A DNA stretch of 64,000 bases from UBA7672 sp965279085 (lineage in GTDB: Bacteria; Pseudomonadota; Alphaproteobacteria; Caulobacterales; Hyphomonadaceae): the NCBI GenBank assembly GCA_965279085.1, contig OZ257149.1:4092001-4156000 (forward strand). The letters run 5' to 3'. The translations under genes and the position numbers were made by a program. How positions within the stretch are numbered: position 1 is the stretch's first letter; each line of letters opens with the position of its first letter. The notes below the pieces were generated by a model, which saw only the letters and a program-made list of their open reading frames with translations, did no database searches and was not told the origin of the DNA. This document shows, in pieces, positions 37,286 through 45,073 of this stretch.

Positions 37286-38422
37286 TCAGTCGATCGGCGT
37301 CCATGCGCCGTTGTTGCTGCTCGAGGCGATGGCCGCCTCGATGAATTTTACCCCGCGCACGCCATCGGCGACGCCGGGGGCGAGTCTGGCGAAAGCGTTG
37401 GGTTCGCGCTTCTCACTATGCGCGCGAACGAGTTCGGCCGCATCCGCATAAATCTGCGCGAAGCCTTCGAGATAGCCTTCCGGGTGGCCGCCGGGGACGC
37501 GCGTGGCGTGGGTTGCGCTGGGCGAGACGCCGGGGCCGCCGCGGCGATAGATGCGAGGCGGCTGGCCGAGCGGGGTGAACTGGAGCGTCTCTGGCGTTTC
37601 CTGTGCCCATTCGAGGCCGCCCTTGTCGCCGAAGACGCGGAGCTCCAAGCCATTGACGGAGCCGGTGGCGACCTGGCTGGCCCAGAGCATGCCCTTGGCG
37701 GGGCCGAAGCGGAGGAGGACGTTGACGTTGTCGTCGATTTTCCGTCCGGGGACGAAGCTGTCGAGGTCGGCGGCGATGGCGGTGGCTTTGAGGCCGGTGA
37801 CGAATTCGGCGAGCTGGAAGGCGTGGGTGGCGATGTCGCCCAGCGCGCCGCCCGGGCCGGCGCGTGAAGGATCAGCCCGCCAGTCGGCCTGCTTGTTGCC
37901 GGAGAGATCAGTGGCGAGCCAGTCCTGCGCGTATTCGACCTGCACGATGCGGATGGCGCCGAGTTCGCCGGCCTCGATCATCGCGCGGGCCTGTCGCGTC
38001 ATCGGGTAGCCGGAATAGTTGTGCGTGAGGATGAAGGGCAGGCCGGTTTTCGCGACGGTCTCGGCGAGATCATCCGCGTGCTTGCGCGTGATGGTCAGCG
38101 GCTTGTCGCAGATGACGGGGATGCCGGCGTCGAGGAAGGCGCGGGAGATGGCGTGGTGTGTGGAGTTGGGCGTGACGATGGAGACGGCGTCGATGCGGTC
38201 GGGGCGTTTGGCTTCGCTGGCCGCCATGGCGCGGAAGTCGGCGTAGGCGCGATCAGGGGCCAGGCCAAGGGACTTGCCGAAGGCGATGGATTTGTCGGGA
38301 TCGGACTGGAAGTTGCCGGCGACGAGTTCCCACTGGTCGTCGATGCGCGCGGCGATGCGGTGGACGCCGCCGATGAACGCGCCCTCGCCGCCGCCGACCA
38401 TGCCGAGGCGGAGACGTCTCAC
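37286..38422 (-). CDS. Gfo/Idh/MocA-family oxidoreductase
   Basis: 378 aa from a GTG at 38422 that overlaps the preceding stop (GTGA). Rossmann start RLRLGMVGGGEGAFIGGVHR; the catalytic lysine is in the family's E/D-K-P motif, VICDKPLT; the C-terminal domain begins near TGLPFILTHNYSGYP and has GDIATHAFQLAEFVTG. No signal peptide, so cytoplasmic with NAD(P). In keto-glycoside pathways such enzymes reduce or interconvert 3-keto-glucose and glucose. Encoded between a TIM-barrel isomerase and DUF1080. Confidence 0.93.
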   Translation of the reverse strand: MRRLRLGMVGGGEGAFIGGVHRIAARIDDQWELVAGNFQSDPDKSIAFGKSLGLAPDRAYADFRAMAASEAKRPDRIDAVSIVTPNSTHHAISRAFLDAGIPVICDKPLTITRKHADDLAETVAKTGLPFILTHNYSGYPMTRQARAMIEAGELGAIRIVQVEYAQDWLATDLSGNKQADWRADPSRAGPGGALGDIATHAFQLAEFVTGLKATAIAADLDSFVPGRKIDDNVNVLLRFGPAKGMLWASQVATGSVNGLELRVFGDKGGLEWAQETPETLQFTPLGQPPRIYRRGGPGVSPSATHATRVPGGHPEGYLEGFAQIYADAAELVRAHSEKREPNAFARLAPGVADGVRGVKFIEAAIASSSNNGAWTPID

Positions 38423-39477
38423 CGGTCGAGCCCGAGCAGGCGGCGGTTGGCTTTTTCGTCGGTGCCGCTGGCCGCGAAATCGTCGAAGGCGCGGGGTGTG
38501 ACGCGGATGATGTGGTCCTTGATGAACTGGGCGCCTTCGCGCGCGCCATCCTCGGGATGCTTGATGCAACATTCCCATTCGAGCACGGCCCAGCCTTCAT
38601 AGTCGTAGCCGGCGAGCTTGGAGAAGATGCCCTTGAAGTCGACCTGTCCGTCGCCGACGGAGCGGAAGCGTCCGGCGCGCTCGAGCCACGGAGCATAGCC
38701 GGAGTAGACGCCCTGACGACCGGTCGGATTGAACTCCGCGTCCTTGACGTGGAACATCTTGATCCGCTCGTGGTAGAGGTCGATGTATTCGAGATAGTTG
38801 AGCTGCTGCAGACAGAAGTGGCTCGGGTCGAACAGGATGTTGCAGCGCTTGTGACCCTTCACGCGGTCAAGGAACATCTCGAAGGTCGTGCCGTCGAAAA
38901 GGTCTTCGCTCGGGTGGATTTCGTAGCAGAGATCGACGCCCGCATCCTCGTAGGCGTTGAGGATGGGGAGCCAGCGTTTCGCGAGTTCCTCGAACGCGGT
39001 TTCGAAGAGGCCGGGCGGGCGTTGCGGCCACGGGAAGAAGTAGGGCCAGGCGAGCGAGCCGGAGAAGGTGACGCTAGCGTCGAGGCCAAGACGGCGTGAG
39101 GCTTTCGCGGCGAGCATCAATTGCTCGACGGCCCATTCCTGACGGGCTTTCGGATTGCCGCGGACTTCCTTCGGGGCGAAGGCGTCGAACAGCGTGTCGT
39201 AGGCGGGATGCACGGCGACAAGCTGGCCCTGCAAGTGGGTGGAGAGTTCGGTGATTTGCATGCCCATGTCGGCGAGCATGCCCTTCATCTCGTCGCAGTA
39301 GGCGTCGCTTTCCGCGGCCTTGCGGAGATCGAACAGCGAGGCTTCGCCGGTGGGGATCTGGACGCCGATGAAGCCCTTGTCCTTCGCCCATTTCGCGATG
39401 GCGGGCAGGGAATTGAACGGCGCTTCCGGCCCAACGAATTGGGCAAGGAAGATGCCCGGTCCCTTCATGGTCTTCAT
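38419..39477 (-). CDS. Sugar phosphate isomerase/epimerase-family TIM barrel (cytoplasmic)
   Basis: 352 aa, AP-endonuclease-2/xylose-isomerase-like barrel. Metal-binding residues are suggested by LCYEIHPSEDLFDG, NILFDPSHF, KMFHVKDAEF and WAVLEWECC, the standard Glu/Asp/His/Glu order. No signal peptide. Starts 9 bases after the previous gene and overlaps the Gfo/Idh/MocA start by GTGA. Some members of this superfamily in keto-sugar loci act as hydratases or epimerases; the exact reaction is open. Confidence 0.92.
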   Translation of the reverse strand: MKTMKGPGIFLAQFVGPEAPFNSLPAIAKWAKDKGFIGVQIPTGEASLFDLRKAAESDAYCDEMKGMLADMGMQITELSTHLQGQLVAVHPAYDTLFDAFAPKEVRGNPKARQEWAVEQLMLAAKASRRLGLDASVTFSGSLAWPYFFPWPQRPPGLFETAFEELAKRWLPILNAYEDAGVDLCYEIHPSEDLFDGTTFEMFLDRVKGHKRCNILFDPSHFCLQQLNYLEYIDLYHERIKMFHVKDAEFNPTGRQGVYSGYAPWLERAGRFRSVGDGQVDFKGIFSKLAGYDYEGWAVLEWECCIKHPEDGAREGAQFIKDHIIRVTPRAFDDFAASGTDEKANRRLLGLDR

Positions 39478-39486
39478 TGGAAGTCC

Positions 39487-40452
39487 TCAGACGACAAGCG
39501 TGCTGAGATACTTATAGCCGATTTCAGCGGCTTCCAGCCGTCCCTTTTCGAAGGGCGGCTCCTGCTCGAGATAGTAGTTGCGGACGCCTGCATTCCAGGC
39601 GGCGGGGAGGATCTTCGCCCAGTCGAGCTTGCCCGAGCCGACCTCGGTCGGGTCCATCTTGAGGTTGATGTTCGGGACGGTGGAGGCCTTCAGGTCTTTC
39701 AGGTGGATGCCGGTGTAGCGGCCGGAATATTTCGCGAAGAGAGCGGGAATGTCGTTGCCCGCGGCGGCGGCCCAGCCGACATCGAGTTCGAACGAGACGA
39801 AGGCCGGATCGGATTCCTGGACCATGATATCGTAGCCGGTGCGGGCGCCTGCCTTGGCGAATTCGAAGTTGTGGTTGTGGTAGCCGAAGGCGATGCCGTT
39901 GGCTTTCAGCTTCCTGCCGATGTCGGTGAGTTCGGCGGCCAGCTTTTTCCAGCGTTCCTCGCCCATCGCTTCGGCGACGCGGGAGATGTAGGCGTAGCCT
40001 TCGCCAGGGTTTTGCGTGAGGCCGATGTCGGCGGGAATTGCCATCGACGGTGCATAGACGTGCGTGACGCCGAGGATGTGCATGTCGGCGGCGAGTTTGT
40101 CGAGATTGCCGCGCAGGCCGGGGGCGGCTTCGGTGCCCGCGTTCATGCCGATGTGCGCGCCAGTGCATCTGACGCCGTGACGGTCGAAGACTTCGCGGAG
40201 CTGCGCCGGCGTCTTGCCCATGTAGGAGGGAATCTCGACGGTCTTGTAGCCGATCTTCGCAACGCCGGAGATGGCGCCTTCGAGATTCGTCGCGAGCATG
40301 TCGGACAGCGTGTAGAGCTGGATGCCGATGGGCGCGGACTTGGCCGCGAAGAAGGGACCGCTAGCCATGGTCTGGCACGCAGCGGCAAGGGGACCGGCGG
40401 CGCCCGTGGCACACAGCGCCTGCACGAAGCCGCGGCGGGACAGATTGGTCAT
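39487..40452 (-). CDS. Sugar phosphate isomerase/epimerase-family TIM barrel (Tat-exported)
   Basis: 321 aa. ATG 40452 has GGAG 6 nt upstream and opens a Tat signal (NLSRRGFVQALCATGAAGPLAAAC). The barrel follows: GIQLYTLSDML, the metal/active residues in FGYHNHNFEF, FELDVGWAAAAG, GIHLKDL and YYLEQEPPF. It would act folded in the periplasm, upstream of uptake, unlike its cytoplasmic cousin 9 bases downstream. A second step on exported keto-sugars is likely. Confidence 0.92.
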   Translation of the reverse strand: MTNLSRRGFVQALCATGAAGPLAAACQTMASGPFFAAKSAPIGIQLYTLSDMLATNLEGAISGVAKIGYKTVEIPSYMGKTPAQLREVFDRHGVRCTGAHIGMNAGTEAAPGLRGNLDKLAADMHILGVTHVYAPSMAIPADIGLTQNPGEGYAYISRVAEAMGEERWKKLAAELTDIGRKLKANGIAFGYHNHNFEFAKAGARTGYDIMVQESDPAFVSFELDVGWAAAAGNDIPALFAKYSGRYTGIHLKDLKASTVPNINLKMDPTEVGSGKLDWAKILPAAWNAGVRNYYLEQEPPFEKGRLEAAEIGYKYLSTLVV

Positions 40453-40487
40453 GATACGCTCCATGTCTGGTCACTGTGTCTCTTGTC

Positions 40488-41711
40488 TTATGCGGGTGCG
40501 ACGGTTGCCGGTGCTCGCTCGGCGGGTCGGAAGAAGAAGGCCAGCAGCAGGACGGCGACGACCGCCATGCCGGCCGGGACCATGAACAGCGTGCGATAGT
40601 CGACGGCGGTTGTGCCTGGCTCTGTTCCCCCGACCGTGAACTGCGCCATCAGCGCGGGGAAGAGGAAGCTGGCGGCGACGTTGCCGATGCCGAGGATGAG
40701 CAGGTTGAAGAGACCCTGCGCGCTGGAGCGCACGTCTTTCGGGAAGGCGGCGTCGACGAAGATGTAAACGGTCGCGAAGAAGAAGGCGTAGCAGATGCCG
40801 TGGAGCATCTGGACCGCGATGACGGTCGGGATGCTGTCGGGGAAGAAGGCGAAAGCCAGGAAGCGCGCGGCGTGGCCGAGGATGCCGATGATCATCGTGG
40901 TTTTCCAGCCGAGCCGGATCAGCACGGCGCCGAGGATGAACATGGTCACGATCTCGGCGACCTGTCCGATCGAGAGCACGATCATCGAGAGGTTGGCGTC
41001 GATGCCCACGCGGTTGGTGAGGAAGCCGTCGGCCATCACGAAATAGCCGTTGTGAACGGTGCTGTCGATGAACGTGACAAGGAAGAGCACGGCGATGGAG
41101 GGAATGCCCAAGAGCTTGATCGCCTTGCGCCACGCTAGCGGATCGCTATCGGTTGCGTCGCGTTTCGGCGGCGTGTGGGGCAGTGTGAGACTGTAGGCCG
41201 CGAAGGCGAACGAGACGACGGCTGCGACCACGAAGATGACACGCACCTGCTCCGGTCCGGCATCGGCGCTGAGGAGGAAGACGAACGGCCAGCTGACCAT
41301 GATCCAGCCGATCGTACCGCCCATTCGGATCGTGCCGAACTGTGCGGCGGGATCACGGAGGTTCGCAAAGGCAATCGCGTTGGCGACTGACATCGCGGGA
41401 ACGTAGACAAGGCTGAAAGCCAGGTAGGCACCGAAGAAGGACCAGAAGTCGGTGAAGTATGCACAGCCGAGCAGGGCGATGCCGCCGATGACGTTGCTGA
41501 CGGCGAGGAAGCGTTCGGCGGAGAAGTTGCGGTCGGCGAACTGGTTGGAGAAGAAGATGCCGAGGATGGCGGCGATGCCCCAGGAGCTGCCGACGAGCGA
41601 TTGCTGCCACGCCTCGAAGCCAAGCTGGTTCATGTAGGGGAACAGCTTCGGCATGTAGGCGCCCCAGATCGCGAGCTGGAGCAGCATCATCAAGAAGAGA
41701 CGCGCCTGCAT
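40488..41711 (-). CDS. NHS-type MFS transporter (nucleoside/sugar proton symporter)
   Basis: 407 aa with 12 predicted helices of the nucleoside:H+ symporter family (NupG/XapB-like; PF03825). Marks: QLAIWGAYMPKLFPYMNQLG in helix 1, GIFFSNQFADRNFSAER after helix 2, and FGTIRMGGTIGWI after helix 4. Heads a five-gene operon; relatives in such loci probably import (keto-)sugars rather than nucleosides. Divergent from the second DUF1080 gene with 128 bases between starts. Confidence 0.9.
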   Translation of the reverse strand: MQARLFLMMLLQLAIWGAYMPKLFPYMNQLGFEAWQQSLVGSSWGIAAILGIFFSNQFADRNFSAERFLAVSNVIGGIALLGCAYFTDFWSFFGAYLAFSLVYVPAMSVANAIAFANLRDPAAQFGTIRMGGTIGWIMVSWPFVFLLSADAGPEQVRVIFVVAAVVSFAFAAYSLTLPHTPPKRDATDSDPLAWRKAIKLLGIPSIAVLFLVTFIDSTVHNGYFVMADGFLTNRVGIDANLSMIVLSIGQVAEIVTMFILGAVLIRLGWKTTMIIGILGHAARFLAFAFFPDSIPTVIAVQMLHGICYAFFFATVYIFVDAAFPKDVRSSAQGLFNLLILGIGNVAASFLFPALMAQFTVGGTEPGTTAVDYRTLFMVPAGMAVVAVLLLAFFFRPAERAPATVAPA

Positions 41712-41839
41712 TGGTTGTATTCCTCCCTCCGGCCCCCTCGCGTCTGTCGCCAGCGCGCGGCTCGTGTTCTAGGATCGAGTGTTACCCGCGTGAGTAGCCG
41801 TGTCCACGGGGCAGGCGGGAACGGACATGGGAGATCGCC

Positions 41840-42637
41840 GTGAAATCATGGGCATATCGCATTGCCGTCGCGACTATCGCTATTTGCGCGGCCTCGTGCT
41901 CGGCAATGCCGCAGGGCGGCGAAAACTGGGAGCAGCTTTTCGACGGGAAGACGCTCACCGGATGGACGCCGAAGATTCGCGGGTTCCCGCTGGGCGAGAA
42001 CTATCGCGACACGTTCAGCGTGAAGGATGGCGCGATCGCGGTCAGCTACGACAAGTATGACCAGTTCGGCGAACGGTTCGGACACCTGTTCTACAAGGAC
42101 GCAATTCGCGGTCCGTACAGACTGCGTTTCGAATACCGCTTCGCGACGACGCATCCGGCCGACACGCCGGCGTGGGCGGTCGCGAACTCGGGTGTGATGA
42201 TCTACGGCGAGGATCCGAAGGGCATGGCTGTCGGCGACAGCTTCCCCGTGTCAGTGGAGGCGCAGCTGCTGGGCCCCGCGCCGGGGCAGGAGCGGTTCAA
42301 CGGAAACATGTGTTCGCCCGGCACCAACGTGGTGATGGACGGGCAGCTGGTGACCACGCACTGCATCAACTCCAAGACGCCGTCGCTGCCAAACGGGGAG
42401 TGGATCCAGTTCGAGGTGGAAGTGGCGGCGGACGGAACGGTGACGCAGAAGATCAACGGCGCGCCTACCATCGTCTATTCGGCTGTGCAGCTCGATCCCG
42501 AAGGGCGGATGGCAAACTCGAAGCCGCTGGTCGCTGCGGCGGGTGGCAAGCTGATGCTCGATGGCGGCACGATCTCGCTGCAGAGCGAGGGCAATCCGAT
42601 CGCGTTCAGGAAGATCGAGATTTTGAGGTTGAACTAA
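41840..42637 (+). CDS. DUF1080 / 3-keto-disaccharide hydrolase-family lipoprotein 2
   Basis: 265 aa from GTG 41840 with GGGAG 6 nt upstream. Signal peptide ending at a lipobox Cys (CAASC). Domain: NWEQLFDGKTLTGWTPKI, FGHLFYKDAIRGPYRLRFEYRF, the NSGVMIYGEDP strand, EAQLLGPAP, and a long insertion with Cys pairs (NMCSPGTNVV, THCINSKTPS). It is a different branch from the first copy, with a larger substrate-loop region, so substrate preference probably differs. Confidence 0.9.
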   Translation: MKSWAYRIAVATIAICAASCSAMPQGGENWEQLFDGKTLTGWTPKIRGFPLGENYRDTFSVKDGAIAVSYDKYDQFGERFGHLFYKDAIRGPYRLRFEYRFATTHPADTPAWAVANSGVMIYGEDPKGMAVGDSFPVSVEAQLLGPAPGQERFNGNMCSPGTNVVMDGQLVTTHCINSKTPSLPNGEWIQFEVEVAADGTVTQKINGAPTIVYSAVQLDPEGRMANSKPLVAAAGGKLMLDGGTISLQSEGNPIAFRKIEILRLN

Positions 42638-42646
42638 GCGGCTGCT

Positions 42647-42810
42647 TCTGGAAGCGGGCCGCTCGGTCCGCGTTCCCCGCGAAGGCGGGGATCAAGGGCT
42701 GACGGCAAGTCTTGTTCCGGGTTGAAGCTTCAAGCCAAGGCAACATTCGACACGATCACTGGATTCCCGCCTTCGCGGGGAACGAGGACAACAAGTTGTC
42801 CGCTTCCAGA
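42647..42810. repeat. 164-bp inverted-repeat element, copy B
   Basis: Ends TCTGGAAGCGG and CCGCTTCCAGA are complementary, as are the inner GTTCCCCGCGAAGGCGGG and CCCGCCTTCGCGGGGAAC. Matches 15636-15777 over the left half. Fills the space between the DUF1080 gene and the convergent monooxygenase. Confidence 0.85.
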
Positions 42811-42834
42811 GTTCCGGGTGGCAGCGCGTGATCG

Positions 42835-44445
42835 TCAGTTCTGCGCTGACGACGACATCGCGAAGCCGCGGTAGTTGTCGGCGGCGATTTCGTTGCAGGC
42901 TTGCCGGTAGATGCCGACGCCGCCGGGATAGGGCATGAAGACGCGCGGCTTGCCGGGAACATTCGCGCCCATGTACCAGGAATTGGCCTGCGGATAGAGC
43001 GTCATGTTCGCCACCTCGTTGACGTGGGCGACCCAGAAGTCCTCGGCTTCGGGTGTCGCTTCGATGGCGTCCATCTGGCGCTGGCTCATGGCGGTGAGGC
43101 AGTCGCTGATCCAGTCGATGTGCTGTTCGATCGAGACGACCATGTTGGACAGCACGGACGGGCTGCCGGGGCCGGTGACTAGAAACAAGTTCGGGAAACC
43201 GGCGACCATGAGGCCCAGATAAGTGCGCGGGCCGCCATCCCATTTGTCCTTGAGCGTCTGGCCGCCGCGGCCGCGTATGTCGATCTTCGAGAGGGCGCCG
43301 GTCATGGCGTCGAAGCCGAGCGCGAAGATGATGACGTCGAACTCGTATTCCGAGCCGCCGGTGCTGACGCCCTTCGGCGTGACGGTGACGGGAGCTTTCG
43401 AGATGTCGACGAGTTTGACGTTGTCGCGGTTGAAGACATCGAAGTAGCCGGTGTCGACGCAAAGGCGTTTCGAGCCGAGGGGATAGGTTTTCGGGATCAG
43501 CTTCTCGGCGGTTTCGGGATCCTTCACGGCTTGCCGGACCTTGTCAGCGAAGAACTCTACTGCAACGTCGTTGGCTTCCTTGGTGAGGAGCATGTCGGCA
43601 TAGGCGCCGCCAATGGCGAAGCCGCCCTTGGCCCACCGCTCCTCGAAGGTGCGGCGGCGTTCTTCGGCGGGCGTCGCCAGCGCGAGCGCTTCGGTGGTGA
43701 CGGCGGCGACGATGCCGATGGCGTGGTCGCGTTCCTGCTGCCGATAGGCTGCGCGGTTGGCGCGCCAGTCGCGGACGGTTTCGGGATTGGTGGGACCGTT
43801 GTGGGCCGGGATGCTGAAGGGCGGGGTGCGCTGGAAAACGGTGAGGCTAGCCACATCAGGTGCGATCTGTGTGATCGTCTGCACGGCGGATGAGCCGGTG
43901 CCGATGACGCCCACGCGCTTGCCGCGGAAGTCGACGGGTTCGCGGGGCCAGTTCGCGGTGGAGTAGGTTTCGCCCTTGAAGGTCTCGGCCCCGGGGACGT
44001 CGATCTGCTTCGGGACGGAGAGGCAGCCGGTGGCCATGATGCAGTAGCGAGCGGAGATTTTCTCGCCCGTGTTGGTCGTGACGGTCCAGCGATGCGCGGT
44101 CTCGTCGAACACGGCGGCGGTGACGCGGGTGTTGAGGCTGATGTTGCGGCGGAGGTCGAAGCGGTCGGCGACGTGGTTGAGGTAGCGCAGCAGTTCGGGT
44201 TGGGCGGCGTACCGCTCGCTCCATTCCCACTCGTTCTCGAGTTCCTCGGAGAAGGAGTAGGAGTATTCGTGGCTTTCGACGTCGACGCGAGCGCCGGGAT
44301 AGCGGTTCCAGAACCACGTGCCGCCCACGCCGTCGCCGGCTTCAAAAACATGCGCGGTGAGGCCGAGGCCGCGCGCCTTGTGCAGCATGTAGAGGCCGGA
44401 GAAACCGGCGCCGACGATGGCGATGTCGAGCGACCGGTTTGACAT
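42835..44445 (-). CDS. Baeyer-Villiger-type flavin monooxygenase, altered fingerprint
   Basis: 536 aa. ATG 44445 has GGGGAG 7 nt upstream. FAD Rossmann IVGAGFSGLYMLHKA, then the GGTWFWNRYPGARVD motif, and NADPH Rossmann GVIGTGSSAVQTI. The type-I fingerprint F-x-G-x-x-x-H-x-x-x-W-P appears as FKGETYSTANWP, with Ser in place of His. It is third in an operon after the second GMC dehydrogenase and its small subunit (27-base gap). It would insert oxygen next to a ketone, or act as an oxidase if the change matters. Cytoplasmic: no signal peptide. Confidence 0.9.
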   Translation of the reverse strand: MSNRSLDIAIVGAGFSGLYMLHKARGLGLTAHVFEAGDGVGGTWFWNRYPGARVDVESHEYSYSFSEELENEWEWSERYAAQPELLRYLNHVADRFDLRRNISLNTRVTAAVFDETAHRWTVTTNTGEKISARYCIMATGCLSVPKQIDVPGAETFKGETYSTANWPREPVDFRGKRVGVIGTGSSAVQTITQIAPDVASLTVFQRTPPFSIPAHNGPTNPETVRDWRANRAAYRQQERDHAIGIVAAVTTEALALATPAEERRRTFEERWAKGGFAIGGAYADMLLTKEANDVAVEFFADKVRQAVKDPETAEKLIPKTYPLGSKRLCVDTGYFDVFNRDNVKLVDISKAPVTVTPKGVSTGGSEYEFDVIIFALGFDAMTGALSKIDIRGRGGQTLKDKWDGGPRTYLGLMVAGFPNLFLVTGPGSPSVLSNMVVSIEQHIDWISDCLTAMSQRQMDAIEATPEAEDFWVAHVNEVANMTLYPQANSWYMGANVPGKPRVFMPYPGGVGIYRQACNEIAADNYRGFAMSSSAQN

Positions 44446-44472
44446 GCACGAACTCCCCAACAGGCGCCGGGT

Positions 44473-45060
44473 CTAGAGCGCCGACACCTTGCCGATCTCG
44501 GAATACGGAACGTCGCCGCGGAACGGGCCGGGCGTCTGGTTGTAGTACATCAGCTTCGTCGCGCCCGCCTGCGATGTGCCGTAGCCGAGGACGGTGAGTT
44601 CCTTGACCAGGCGGAAGAAGTGCGGGTCGCTGTTCGGCGGACGCGGCGAGTAGGCTTCGCGGTCGTATTCCTTCATCAGCGCTACCTGATCTTCGGCGGC
44701 GAGATCGGCGAAGCCCTTGCCGCGCAGTTCCATCGCGTCGGTTGTCGCCTGGCGAAGGCCGGCGCGGATGATCTCTTTTTCCTTCGGCTGGTAGTAGCCG
44801 GAGACCATGCGGTCGATGAAGTTCGGCACACCGGCATCGATGGCGCCGGGCGTGTCGGTGGCCGGGATGATCTGGTCGGCCATCGCGGAGATGGCGCGCA
44901 TCTCTTCGGGATTGAGGAAGCCTGTCTTGGCCGGGCTATCGGCTGGGTCGCCTGCTGGCGTCGAGACGCAGCCGGCGAGGATGCCTGAGGCGGCGGAGGC
45001 GGTGATTGCACCGCCCAGCAGCATCGAGGCGCGGTGAAGGAGTTCGCGACGGTCCATCAT
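44473..45060 (-). CDS. Gluconate 2-dehydrogenase subunit-3 family protein 2 (Tat signal)
   Basis: 195 aa. Twin-Arg signal (DRRELLHRASMLLGGAI) with a lipobox-like Cys in ILAGC. Domain: NPEEMRAISAMADQIIPATDTPGAIDAGVPNF and LTVLGYGTSQAGATK near the end. GGAGG lies 9 nt before ATG 45060; the second Met at 45057 is equally possible. Small subunit for the GMC protein encoded 13 bases upstream. Confidence 0.92.
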   Translation of the reverse strand: MMDRRELLHRASMLLGGAITASAASGILAGCVSTPAGDPADSPAKTGFLNPEEMRAISAMADQIIPATDTPGAIDAGVPNFIDRMVSGYYQPKEKEIIRAGLRQATTDAMELRGKGFADLAAEDQVALMKEYDREAYSPRPPNSDPHFFRLVKELTVLGYGTSQAGATKLMYYNQTPGPFRGDVPYSEIGKVSAL

Positions 45061-45073
45061 GGGTCTGATCCTC

